Below, in pieces: positions 1 through 6,498 of a stretch of DNA of 14,600 nucleotides; within the stretch, counting starts at the first letter, position 1; every line of letters starts with the position of its first letter. Position numbers and translations under genes: made by a program. Source of the stretch: JBFJWU01 sp041623475 [NCBI: bacterium] (GTDB lineage: Bacteria > J088); assembly GCA_041623475.1 (NCBI GenBank), contig JBFJWU010000040.1, forward strand, positions 1-14,600, in the 5' to 3' direction. The notes below the pieces were generated by a model. The model was not told the origin of the DNA and ran no database searches. It worked only from the letters and a program-made list of their open reading frames with translations.

Positions 1-343
1 CGGGCTCAACGTAGTTGGTCCCGCCGCAGGAATACAGGCCCCTGAAAACAGCGGATTCGAATCGCCAGTTGACCAGTTGCTGGCTGTCATCCCACTCCGC
101 GTAATCGCGCCAGCCCAGGAATTCGGGCCGAATAAACTTCCGGATCGGCCTGGGTGCGGTTCCCGGGTCTCCTTCCCATTCATTGACAATTCGCGTCCGC
201 CAGTCACCCAGGTCTTCGCGTTCGAGCTCGCGAACACTTGTGACGTTGGGGACCAGCGGGACGAGCTTGGTCAGTCCATCCTTCAGCAAACCGTAAACCT
301 GGTCCGTCGGGTGGCTGATCTGTTCTTTGAATTCAAACTTCAT
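1..343 (-). CDS. Partial SRPBCC-like protein, C-terminus missing
   Basis: The frame is open from an ATG at 343 to the window edge, giving the first 114 residues (begins MKFEFKEQISHP). An AAAGGAA ribosome-binding site lies about seven bases before the ATG. The sequence starts with a short beta strand, then a helix-like stretch (HPTDQVYGLLKDGL), then a run of strands rich in W and charged residues (WRTRIVNEW, WRDYAEW, VNWRFES). This pattern resembles polyketide-cyclase/START-like (SRPBCC, possibly DUF2505) proteins, which bind hydrophobic ligands in a helix-grip fold. No catalytic motif is visible. It follows bamA by 18 bases on the same strand, so cotranscription is likely. A link to envelope or lipid handling is inferred from position only. 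Confidence 0.7.
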   Translation of the reverse strand, partial: MKFEFKEQISHPTDQVYGLLKDGLTKLVPLVPNVTSVRELEREDLGDWRTRIVNEWEGDPGTAPRPIRKFIRPEFLGWRDYAEWDDSQQLVNWRFESAVFRGLYSCGGTNYVEP

Positions 344-361
344 CGCCAGTTCCTTTCGTGA

Positions 362-2623
362 TCAGAAGAACGAGCCGATGCTGAACTCGAACACACGTGA
401 TCGTTCCTCAGGCTGCTTTTTGATTGGGAACCCCCACTCGAACCGCAAGGGGCCGATCGGACTGAACCAGCGGAATCCCAATCCATATCCCATCCGCATG
501 GCGCGGGCAAAGAAAGCTTCTTCTTCAAGCCACGTATTACCAACATCAAAAAACACGACGCCCTTGATGCCGGCAGGCGGGATCAAGGGGAAGATCAATT
601 CGCTGTTAAAGAACAGTTGCTTATTGCCACCGACAAAGACTCGCGTCACACCGGCGTACGGGTCCGACGGGTCACGGGACACCAGCAGGCTGGGACCGAC
701 GCTGCGGAAATCGTAGCCACGCACCGAAAAGATCCCGCCCAGGAAATACCGTTCGGCAAACGGCACCCGGTCCCCGCGGGTCGTCGCCAGGCCACCTTCG
801 CCACGAAACGACAGCGTCAGGTGTTCCCAGACAGTCACCAGCTGGTGCATGACCATTCGATATTTTGTAAACGTGTGATCCCCGCCCAGGAAATAGCCGG
901 CATACTCTACGGACCCCACAGATAACGTCCCGTTTTTCGGATCATATGGATGGTCCCGCGAGTCCCGGCGCAGGGCGAAACTGAGGCTGCGGGTTTCCCC
1001 ATCCGTAAAAAACCTGGGACTGCGTACGGACACATTGGAGAAATCGATAATCTCGTCCCTGAGCGTTACGATCGCCCGTGTAAACAACGCCAGTTTGTAC
1101 CCCACCGAAATACTGGCACCCAGGTTACTTTGCGTAAACGCCTGGACGTTGGCCCGCGACGCAAACTCCTGCCGGGTCCTGAAGGCGTCAATCCCCAGGC
1201 TGAACGGACTGTCCAGGAAATAAGGGTCGCTGTAACTGATCGAAAACGACCGTCGGCGGCCGCCGAACTCCAGCTGCAAGTCCAGGCGAACGCCGTATCC
1301 GGCCAGATTGCCGAAATTCAGCCTCAGGTTGCCGACAAATTTGTCGATGCTCGAGAATCCCAAACCGGCACTGGCCGTACCGGTAGGTCGCTCGGTCACG
1401 CGTACAGCCAGGTCCAGTTGGTCTTCGCCAACGGCGTTGGTTTCGAACGTTACGGTTTCAAAAAAGCCGAGTGCGAATATTCGTTCGCGACTGAGCTTGA
1501 TTGCGCTGCCGTTGAACAATTCGCCCTCGTGGATCTGCAACTCGCGCCGGATAACCTTGTCCCGGGTCTTCGTATTGCCGACAATCGAAATTGCCCGGAC
1601 GTAAACCATCGGGCCGCGGGAAATATCGAGCCGGACGTGCGCAATCCGCTCCGATTCATCAAATGCAAAATCCGGAACGACCCGGGCAAACGCAAATCCA
1701 AAATCTGAATAGGCATCGACTATCGCCCGGATACCCTCATCCAGTTTGATGCGGTTCAGGGGCTTGCCTGTTTCCAGGCCGATGATGTCACTCAGTGTCG
1801 ACGGCCGGAAAAAAACATCGCCACCAAATGTCATTTCACCCAGGGTATATTGCGGGCCCTCCTTGACGTCGTATTCAATAATTGCCGCCCGACCGCCAGG
1901 CAGGTAGGTCACATCGGGTCCTTCGACCTGGACCTTCAGGTATCCCTGCTCCAGATAAGCACCTTCGATCCGAAAGCGATCTCGCTCAGCCTTTCCACGC
2001 TCGTATTGTCCCTGGCTGGTCATCCAGCTAAGGCCATTGGGTGGCCGGGATTCCATCCTGGCCTGCAGATCGGCTTCGGTCAGGTCCCGGGTCCCTCGTA
2101 TTCGGACCTCCATGACGCGGACCTGGCTGACTTCGCGCGCCTCGATGACGACACGGACATCGCCTTCGTCACTGACGGGCTCGGTGCGAACGATGACTTC
2201 TGTATCAGCAAATCCCTCGTCCGCATACTCGGTTGCAAAGGCCTCGCGGGTTTCCCGGATCGCATTCGGGTCCAGGAACTCCCTGGTGCGAATCCGAATG
2301 GTTTTCTCGATCGTCTCGGTCGACAGTTCAGTTATTCCTTCGTGGGCGACCTCAACCACGAACGGCCGTTCCTGGAAGTACCAATGCAGGCTGCCATCTG
2401 CACGCCGGACCTCTACCTGGCTGAAATAACCCATGCTGGTCAATTCACGAATCGCCTGGGCAACACGGTCCCTGCCGGAATCGGCATCGACTTCCGCAAC
2501 GATTCCCCGGACCAGCGCCGGATCCACGCGGTTCAATCCATGCAGGTTGTCGTCAGCACGCGCTGGCGTTGGCAGGGCATTGGCGACGAGGAGCATTGCC
2601 AGGACGATCAACGTGCGGCGCAT
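362..2623 (-). CDS. bamA: Outer-membrane protein assembly factor BamA (Omp85)
   Basis: Inserts beta-barrel proteins into the outer membrane. From the ATG at 2623 it is 753 residues. A signal peptide (MRRTLIVLAMLLV..., likely cleaved after ARA near residue 23) is followed by a periplasmic part, to about residue 415, that I read as five POTRA repeats. The last POTRA contains the typical IVGNTKTRDKVIRREL-like stretch. A C-terminal beta-barrel follows, with the Omp85 loop-6 motif VRGY at 634-637 and a terminal FEFSIGSFF ending in Phe, the usual outer-membrane signal. Five POTRAs and this length fit BamA (E. coli 810 residues) better than TamA, which has three. An in-frame GTG at 2635 would add four residues. 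The ATG is preferred because GGTG lies nine bases upstream and the signal peptide then begins with its basic residues. It lies downstream of lolD with about 50 bases between, probably in one operon. Confidence 0.96.
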   Translation of the reverse strand: MRRTLIVLAMLLVANALPTPARADDNLHGLNRVDPALVRGIVAEVDADSGRDRVAQAIRELTSMGYFSQVEVRRADGSLHWYFQERPFVVEVAHEGITELSTETIEKTIRIRTREFLDPNAIRETREAFATEYADEGFADTEVIVRTEPVSDEGDVRVVIEAREVSQVRVMEVRIRGTRDLTEADLQARMESRPPNGLSWMTSQGQYERGKAERDRFRIEGAYLEQGYLKVQVEGPDVTYLPGGRAAIIEYDVKEGPQYTLGEMTFGGDVFFRPSTLSDIIGLETGKPLNRIKLDEGIRAIVDAYSDFGFAFARVVPDFAFDESERIAHVRLDISRGPMVYVRAISIVGNTKTRDKVIRRELQIHEGELFNGSAIKLSRERIFALGFFETVTFETNAVGEDQLDLAVRVTERPTGTASAGLGFSSIDKFVGNLRLNFGNLAGYGVRLDLQLEFGGRRRSFSISYSDPYFLDSPFSLGIDAFRTRQEFASRANVQAFTQSNLGASISVGYKLALFTRAIVTLRDEIIDFSNVSVRSPRFFTDGETRSLSFALRRDSRDHPYDPKNGTLSVGSVEYAGYFLGGDHTFTKYRMVMHQLVTVWEHLTLSFRGEGGLATTRGDRVPFAERYFLGGIFSVRGYDFRSVGPSLLVSRDPSDPYAGVTRVFVGGNKQLFFNSELIFPLIPPAGIKGVVFFDVGNTWLEEEAFFARAMRMGYGLGFRWFSPIGPLRFEWGFPIKKQPEERSRVFEFSIGSFF

Positions 2624-2676
2624 ATCAGCTGACACCAGCGTAATCAGGCACCGTTGGCTGGCAGCACCATTTACTG

Positions 2677-3351
2677 CTAGCTGGCAATGCGCCCATCCTC
2701 CATGTGAAAGTGCATTGGCATCAGGTCGGCGAGCGCCTGGTTGTGCGTCACCAGCACGATCGAGGCACCAGTCCGGTTGCCGATCTCGATGATCAGGTCA
2801 TGTACATCTGCGGCGGTGCCCGAATCCAGGTTGCCCGTTGGCTCATCCATCAACAACAGGTCTGGCCCTCCAACCAGCGCCCGCGCGATCGCAACCCGCT
2901 GCTGTTCGCCACCGGACAACTCGGCAGGCAGATGGTCAAGCCGATGGCCCAGACCGACCGTCTCCAGGGTTTGTTCGGCGTGCGCCAGGGCGCTGGATCG
3001 CGATTGACCGCGAATCATCAGCGGCATTGCCGTGTTTTCCCGGGCGTCAAATTCATCCAGCAAATGGTGAAACTGAAATACAAATCCGATACGTTTGTTC
3101 CGAAACGCAGCCAGTTGGCCATCGGGCCGGGCAAAAACATCTTCGCCGTCAAACAGGATCGTTCCCTGGCTGGGCCGGTCGAGCGTACCGAGAATATGCA
3201 GCAGGGTGCTCTTGCCCGCGCCGCTTACGCCGGTCAAGGCCACGTGACCGCCCTCAGGAATCTCCAGGTCGATACCTTTCAGGACGTGGACCTGTTCCGG
3301 ACCTTTCTCGTAGGTCTTGTGTAAACCGGTTATTTCGATGCGAATACTCAT
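2677..3351 (-). CDS. lolD: Lipoprotein-releasing ABC transporter ATPase LolD
   Basis: Cytoplasmic ATPase of the LolCDE complex, which extracts outer-membrane lipoproteins from the inner membrane. The 224 residues show every ABC motif: Walker A GVSGAGKS (41-48), Q-loop Q93, signature LSGGEQQR (145-152), Walker B LLLMDEP (165-171), D-loop and H-loop His203. The stretch FVFQFHHLLDEFDARENTAMP is characteristic of LolD rather than MacB or FtsE, although the wider MacB/LolD family cannot be separated with full certainty by eye. The ATG at 3351 has only a weak AGG about ten bases upstream. No LolC/LolE permease gene is adjacent: downstream is bamA and upstream is an M48 peptidase. In many deltaproteobacteria the order is lolC-lolD-bamA, so the membrane partner must be encoded elsewhere. 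Confidence 0.92.
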   Translation of the reverse strand: MSIRIEITGLHKTYEKGPEQVHVLKGIDLEIPEGGHVALTGVSGAGKSTLLHILGTLDRPSQGTILFDGEDVFARPDGQLAAFRNKRIGFVFQFHHLLDEFDARENTAMPLMIRGQSRSSALAHAEQTLETVGLGHRLDHLPAELSGGEQQRVAIARALVGGPDLLLMDEPTGNLDSGTAADVHDLIIEIGNRTGASIVLVTHNQALADLMPMHFHMEDGRIAS

Positions 3352-3515
3352 ATACTGGCAACCTGATGCCTTGTCCGGGGCAAAGAATGATACGGAACTG
3401 CAGCCTGGCAGCCTCCACCACGGTCAGACGGATCTAACGCCGCCCTTACGCGGCTCCGAAGGAGCAACGGAACTGAATGACCGAAGTTGTCAGGATATCA
3501 CCGCAGAAAGCGCCG

Positions 3516-3544
3516 GACCAATGACGTGTCCCCGTCAGTTGGTC
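3516..3544 (-). terminator. Stem-loop over the M48 gene stop codon
   Basis: Read on the minus strand, GACCAA-C-TGACG, loop GGGACA, CGTCA-TTGGTC forms an 11-pair stem with one bulged C. The TGA stop of the M48 peptidase gene is inside the stem. The RNA downstream continues CGGCGCTTTCT, only a weak U-tract, so this may be an inefficient intrinsic terminator or a 3'-end stabiliser. It marks the likely boundary between the zf-TFIIB/lemA/M48 unit and the lolD/bamA unit. Confidence 0.45.
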
Positions 3545-4974
3545 GGATTATTAATCAGGACCGTCGACCGGCATTTGCCGCAGTCAATCGTCGATCCTGC
3601 GAACGCAGGGCTAAGCTGCAATGTGTGACCGCACCGGCACCGAAAAGACTCCCAACCAGCCTCCCGGCGACAATATTCCTGATTGGGCAGCAGCGGTTCA
3701 GCAGGTGGTTCGACAACTGGCTCGTCGCCGGATTTAGCTATGTCGCCTGAGGAATCTGCCAGCTGGAAGTCCGTCGCATGCGGAACAATGTGGTTGGTAC
3801 CGCATTTGGGACACACAACTGTTGGCCGCAAATCAGACTCGGTCAACTTGATTCGCACACCGCAGGCGCACGGAATCGAAATGAAGGATGCCCGTCGATC
3901 GATAAACGCCATCGCTTCGGCCGCCACCGTCCCGCCACTCTCGTCGACCAGCGGTGCGCGAACATCAAATTGGGCGCCTTCGTCCATCGCCCCCAATCCG
4001 ACAAGAAATTGCCCCGATTTCCCAAGCGCCCGCCAGGCAGCCTTTTCATAACTGCGAAAACCGGCACCACCGGCCATATTCCGCAGGATTTCGATCCGTT
4101 TCGGAGTTGGCGGATGGGTTGCCCCCCACCCGTGCGCCGCTGCCTGTACCGGATTCACGATATACATTGGCGCTACAGCCCGGTTGACTTCCATTCGCAT
4201 ATCCGCCGCACTGCGAGAAATCTTTTCGAGCGCTGACGCCAGCCCATCCGGGTATCGCGTCAATCTGGCCGACGTCGCGTCGGCCAGATACTCCCGTCCC
4301 CGACTGCAGGCAAAGTACAGCAGCCGGGCCGCGATCGGTGCAAGCACCGCCAGCGCCACCGCGGCGACGACCAACAACAACTGCAACTGGGGTGCCCCGC
4401 GCATGTCCAGTCTTTTGTGGTGATGACCGCGCAGGAGAAGGCCCCGGAAGAAAAGATCCGAAATCAGGACAATGCTGCCGACCATGACAGCTGCCGCCGT
4501 CAGGAACCGGACATCTTCGTTGATGATGTGGGCGATTTCGTGGGCGACGACGCCCTGCAATTCATCCCGATTGAGGCGCCGCAGCAGGCCGGATGTGACG
4601 GCAACCGCAGCGCGATCCCGCCGCATACCCACCGCGAATGCGTTGGGCACGTCGTTTTCGATGATAAACACCTGGGGACGTTGTCCCAACCCTGCGGCGA
4701 TCGCCATTTCCTCGACAATATTGATCAGCTGCGGAGCATCTTCCTTGCCGACGCTGACTGCACCACTGCTGGCCAGCATCAGCGCGTCGCCACCAAACCA
4801 AACCGCCAGGACCTGGGTCACCCACAACCCTGCTGCTCCGGCCAGTCCCCATTTCCAGCCATGCAGGGGCTCGACAACGTAGCCCACGGCGGCACCAAGG
4901 GTCATTAATACGACCGCCATCAGTCCGATCAGGATCGAGGTTCGACGCCGATTCTCTTTGATCAGTTGCCACAT
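3535..4974 (-). CDS. M48 family (HtpX-like) membrane metallopeptidase with two C-terminal zinc ribbons
   Basis: Membrane-bound zinc metallopeptidase of 479 residues. Probable transmembrane helices lie at about 13-34, 42-61, 159-176 and 197-221. The catalytic motif HEIAH is at 145-149. The third zinc ligand is probably E228 in REYLAD. The upstream NAFAVG (111-116) and the later ATHPPTPKRI (285-294) are also typical of HtpX-type M48 enzymes, which degrade damaged membrane proteins. HtpX itself is about 290 residues. The extra C-terminal part holds two similar ribbons, C369-x-C371...C388-x2-C391 and C446-x-C448...C465-x2-C468, separated by an acidic/proline-rich linker. They look like an internal duplication. 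The gene starts 36 bases after lemA, so cotranscription with LemA and the zf-TFIIB protein is likely. The active side is predicted cytoplasmic, as in HtpX, and the ribbons probably face the same side. Confidence 0.9.
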   Translation of the reverse strand: MWQLIKENRRRTSILIGLMAVVLMTLGAAVGYVVEPLHGWKWGLAGAAGLWVTQVLAVWFGGDALMLASSGAVSVGKEDAPQLINIVEEMAIAAGLGQRPQVFIIENDVPNAFAVGMRRDRAAVAVTSGLLRRLNRDELQGVVAHEIAHIINEDVRFLTAAAVMVGSIVLISDLFFRGLLLRGHHHKRLDMRGAPQLQLLLVVAAVALAVLAPIAARLLYFACSRGREYLADATSARLTRYPDGLASALEKISRSAADMRMEVNRAVAPMYIVNPVQAAAHGWGATHPPTPKRIEILRNMAGGAGFRSYEKAAWRALGKSGQFLVGLGAMDEGAQFDVRAPLVDESGGTVAAEAMAFIDRRASFISIPCACGVRIKLTESDLRPTVVCPKCGTNHIVPHATDFQLADSSGDIAKSGDEPVVEPPAEPLLPNQEYCRREAGWESFRCRCGHTLQLSPAFAGSTIDCGKCRSTVLINNPTN

Positions 4975-5010
4975 GACGCTTTACCGCCGGGCAATACCGG
5001 TCGTACAGGC

Positions 5011-5586
5011 TCAATCGTTCTGAAAGTTGACCTGTGGAACAGCTCGCTGGGCCGACTCCGCCAGTTCGAAGAATTCCATTTCTTCAAAGTTGAACATTCC
5101 CGCGACAATATTGGCCGGGAATACTTCGCGGCGCGTATTGTACGTCATGACTGAATCGTTGTAGTGCTGGCGGGCGAATCCGATTCGATTTTCGGTGGAT
5201 GTCAACTCTTCCTGCAACGCCAGAAAGTTCTCGTTCGCTTTCAGTTCCGGATATGACTCTGCCAGGGCAAAAATATTGGATAAGGCAGACGACAAACCGG
5301 CCTCGGCGCTGGCCTGGTCCTTGACACCGGTCGCATCCTGGGCCGCGTTTCGTGCCTGGATTACTTGTTCCAGCGTCTTTTTCTCGTGTTCGGCATAGCC
5401 TTTGACGGTTTCAATAAGATTGGGGATCAGGTCGTGGCGCCGCTTCAGCTGAACGTCAATCTGGGACCACCCGTTTCGACACTGGTTCCGCAATCCAACC
5501 AGACTGTTGTATATAAAGATTGCGATCACGACGACAAGCGTCGGGACACCCAGGAATATCAACAGGAAAAACTGGGTCAAATTCAT
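5011..5586 (-). CDS. lemA: LemA family protein
   Basis: The 191 residues have one N-terminal hydrophobic segment (about 5-27, FFLLIFLGVPTLVVVIAIFI) followed by a long helical, charged domain. The diagnostic LemA signatures are visible: YNSLVGLRNQCRNGWSQIDVQ, RRHDLIPNLIETVKGYAEHE, and the later ANENFLALQEEL...TENRIGFARQHYND. The molecular role of LemA proteins is not settled. They are membrane-anchored coiled bundles frequently encoded beside M48 peptidases or TPM-domain proteins. The ATG at 5586 has a perfect GGAGG six to seven bases upstream and overlaps the stop of the zf-TFIIB gene by four bases (ATGA), which indicates translational coupling. Length is normal for the family. Confidence 0.94.
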   Translation of the reverse strand: MNLTQFFLLIFLGVPTLVVVIAIFIYNSLVGLRNQCRNGWSQIDVQLKRRHDLIPNLIETVKGYAEHEKKTLEQVIQARNAAQDATGVKDQASAEAGLSSALSNIFALAESYPELKANENFLALQEELTSTENRIGFARQHYNDSVMTYNTRREVFPANIVAGMFNFEEMEFFELAESAQRAVPQVNFQND

Positions 5587-6044
5587 TGCGAGCCTCCAGT
5601 AGTGTTATCAGCACTTTGCATATCAGATTTGTTCATCTCGTAACCGAATAATTGATGGATGAATTGTTGCACCGATTCCCCCTGCGCCCCACCGACAACC
5701 CGGCCCACACTGTTCAACTGCCCCTTCTTGAAGAACAATCCGCAGCCGGTCGGACAGCGTTCGTAGACGATGTCTTCCGAATCAGTCGTCACGCACACGC
5801 GCTCCAGGCGACGTCGACAACGAGGGCATCGCATTGGTGATCGTTCCATCGGGTCCTGGTCTGCCAGCACGGATTCAACGCACTGACCAATGCCTGGATC
5901 TCCGGCGATCAGGGACAACTCACCGCCGTCGAGCCAGGTTCCGTGACAGATTCCGCAGTGGTCAACCTCGACGCCCTGGTATTCAAGAATCATCATAGAT
6001 CTCCCGTCGGCAGGGCAGCAATTGTCCATGACTTCAACGGCCAC
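5583..6044 (-). CDS. zf-TFIIB-type double zinc-ribbon protein
   Basis: Small soluble protein (153 residues) with no signal peptide or membrane segment. The first ribbon has CCPADG (9-14) followed by HCGICHGTWLDGGEL (29-43), the hallmark of the zf-TFIIB domain; one usual Cys of the first knuckle is Asp here. A second ribbon-like element has C73-x2-C76 and C97-x3-C101 with CGLFFKKGQL. The function of these proteins is unknown; zinc binding is inferred from the cysteine pairs. The start is uncertain: GTG at 6044 with a weak GGA ten bases upstream, or ATG at 6029, which begins at MDNCCP and looks like many relatives. It is first in an operon with LemA (four-base overlap) and the M48 peptidase, which also carries ribbons. 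Confidence 0.85.
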   Translation of the reverse strand: MAVEVMDNCCPADGRSMMILEYQGVEVDHCGICHGTWLDGGELSLIAGDPGIGQCVESVLADQDPMERSPMRCPRCRRRLERVCVTTDSEDIVYERCPTGCGLFFKKGQLNSVGRVVGGAQGESVQQFIHQLFGYEMNKSDMQSADNTTGGSQ

Positions 6045-6097
6045 GGCGAATTTTTCCGTTGGCTGGGGGCAGGTGGCATTTTCGGGTCATGGACCAA

Positions 6098-6106
6098 AGT
6101 ATAGCA
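6098..6106 (-). promoter_or_regulatory. Candidate extended -10 promoter for the zf-TFIIB/lemA/M48 operon
   Basis: On the minus strand TGCTATACT gives a TG-n extension plus a TATACT -10 hexamer (6098-6103; five of six to TATAAT). No good -35 is visible at 16-18 bases, which is acceptable for extended -10 promoters. The predicted start near 6091 leaves a 5' leader of about 47 bases to the GTG at 6044. Confidence 0.4.
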
Positions 6107-6130
6107 GTCACAGCGGGGCCCGACCTGCCA

Positions 6131-6159
6131 TTGATGTGTCGTGAATAATGTGTGATAAT
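6131..6159 (+). promoter_or_regulatory. Sigma70-type promoter for rpmB
   Basis: TTGATG (6131-6136), a 17-base spacer and GATAAT (6154-6159), the latter preceded by TGT as an extended -10, form a good housekeeping promoter. Transcription would begin near 6166 and leave a leader of about 115 bases before rpmB. It lies about 25 bases from the opposed candidate promoter of the zf-TFIIB operon, so the two transcription units are divergent. Confidence 0.55.
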
Positions 6160-6281
6160 AGCGGTTTCCCGTAAAATCGTTGCAGTACCGCCACGAAGAA
6201 ACGGAACCGCGAGCACGCACGTTCCTTTGGCTGGGCCTGCATCGGCTAATTTTGATTCTTAATTCAAGGCAGGACGGAAAA

Positions 6282-6488
6282 ATGGCTCGTCGATGTGAAA
6301 TCTGCGGCAAAGGCCCAATGACCGGGAACAACGTGTCCCACGCGCATAACAAAACCAAGCGGCGTTTTATGCCTAACCTGCAGCGCGTCCGTGCACTGCA
6401 TGAGGGACGCAATCAGCGAATTGTTGTTTGTACCCGTTGCATTCGCTCTGGCAAAGTACAAAAACCGCCGGTCAAAAAGAAAGTCTGA
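6282..6488 (+). CDS. rpmB: 50S ribosomal protein L28
   Basis: Structural protein of the large ribosomal subunit. The ATG at 6282 begins [12 protein letters not shown], the conserved L28 N-terminus, and has AGGACGG just upstream; a longer in-frame extension to 6180 has no family support. The product is 68 residues, with the typical [13 protein letters not shown] core (17-29). Four cysteines (C5-x2-C8 and C50-x2-C53) make it the zinc-binding (C+) form. E. coli L28 lacks this set and is 78 residues long. The gene stands alone, without rpmG (L33) beside it, and its stop is 10 bases from the convergent stop of spoT. Confidence 0.97.
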   Translation: MARRCEICGKGPMTGNNVSHAHNKTKRRFMPNLQRVRALHEGRNQRIVVCTRCIRSGKVQKPPVKKKV

Positions 6489-6498
6489 CCGTCCGGGG

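Noticed and set aside
950-2632. Long plus-strand frames opposite bamA (252 and 260 codons)
   Set aside because: They are antisense shadows of bamA, with low-complexity, non-family-like translations and no ribosome-binding context.
3453-3465. GCTCC-GAA-GGAGC hairpin between lolD and the M48 gene
   Set aside because: Only five pairs with a three-base loop and no T-run on either strand; too small to call a terminator.
6161-6210. GCGGTTTCC (6161-6169) pairing with GGAACCGC (6203-6210) as a possible rpmB leader stem
   Set aside because: The first arm begins before the predicted transcription start near 6166, so the stem would not be complete in the RNA; it also competes with the better 6199-6228 stem.
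6120-6281. In-frame extension of rpmB to 6180
   Set aside because: L28 starts at [11 protein letters not shown]; the ATG at 6282 has AGGACGG upstream and the extra residues match nothing in the family.
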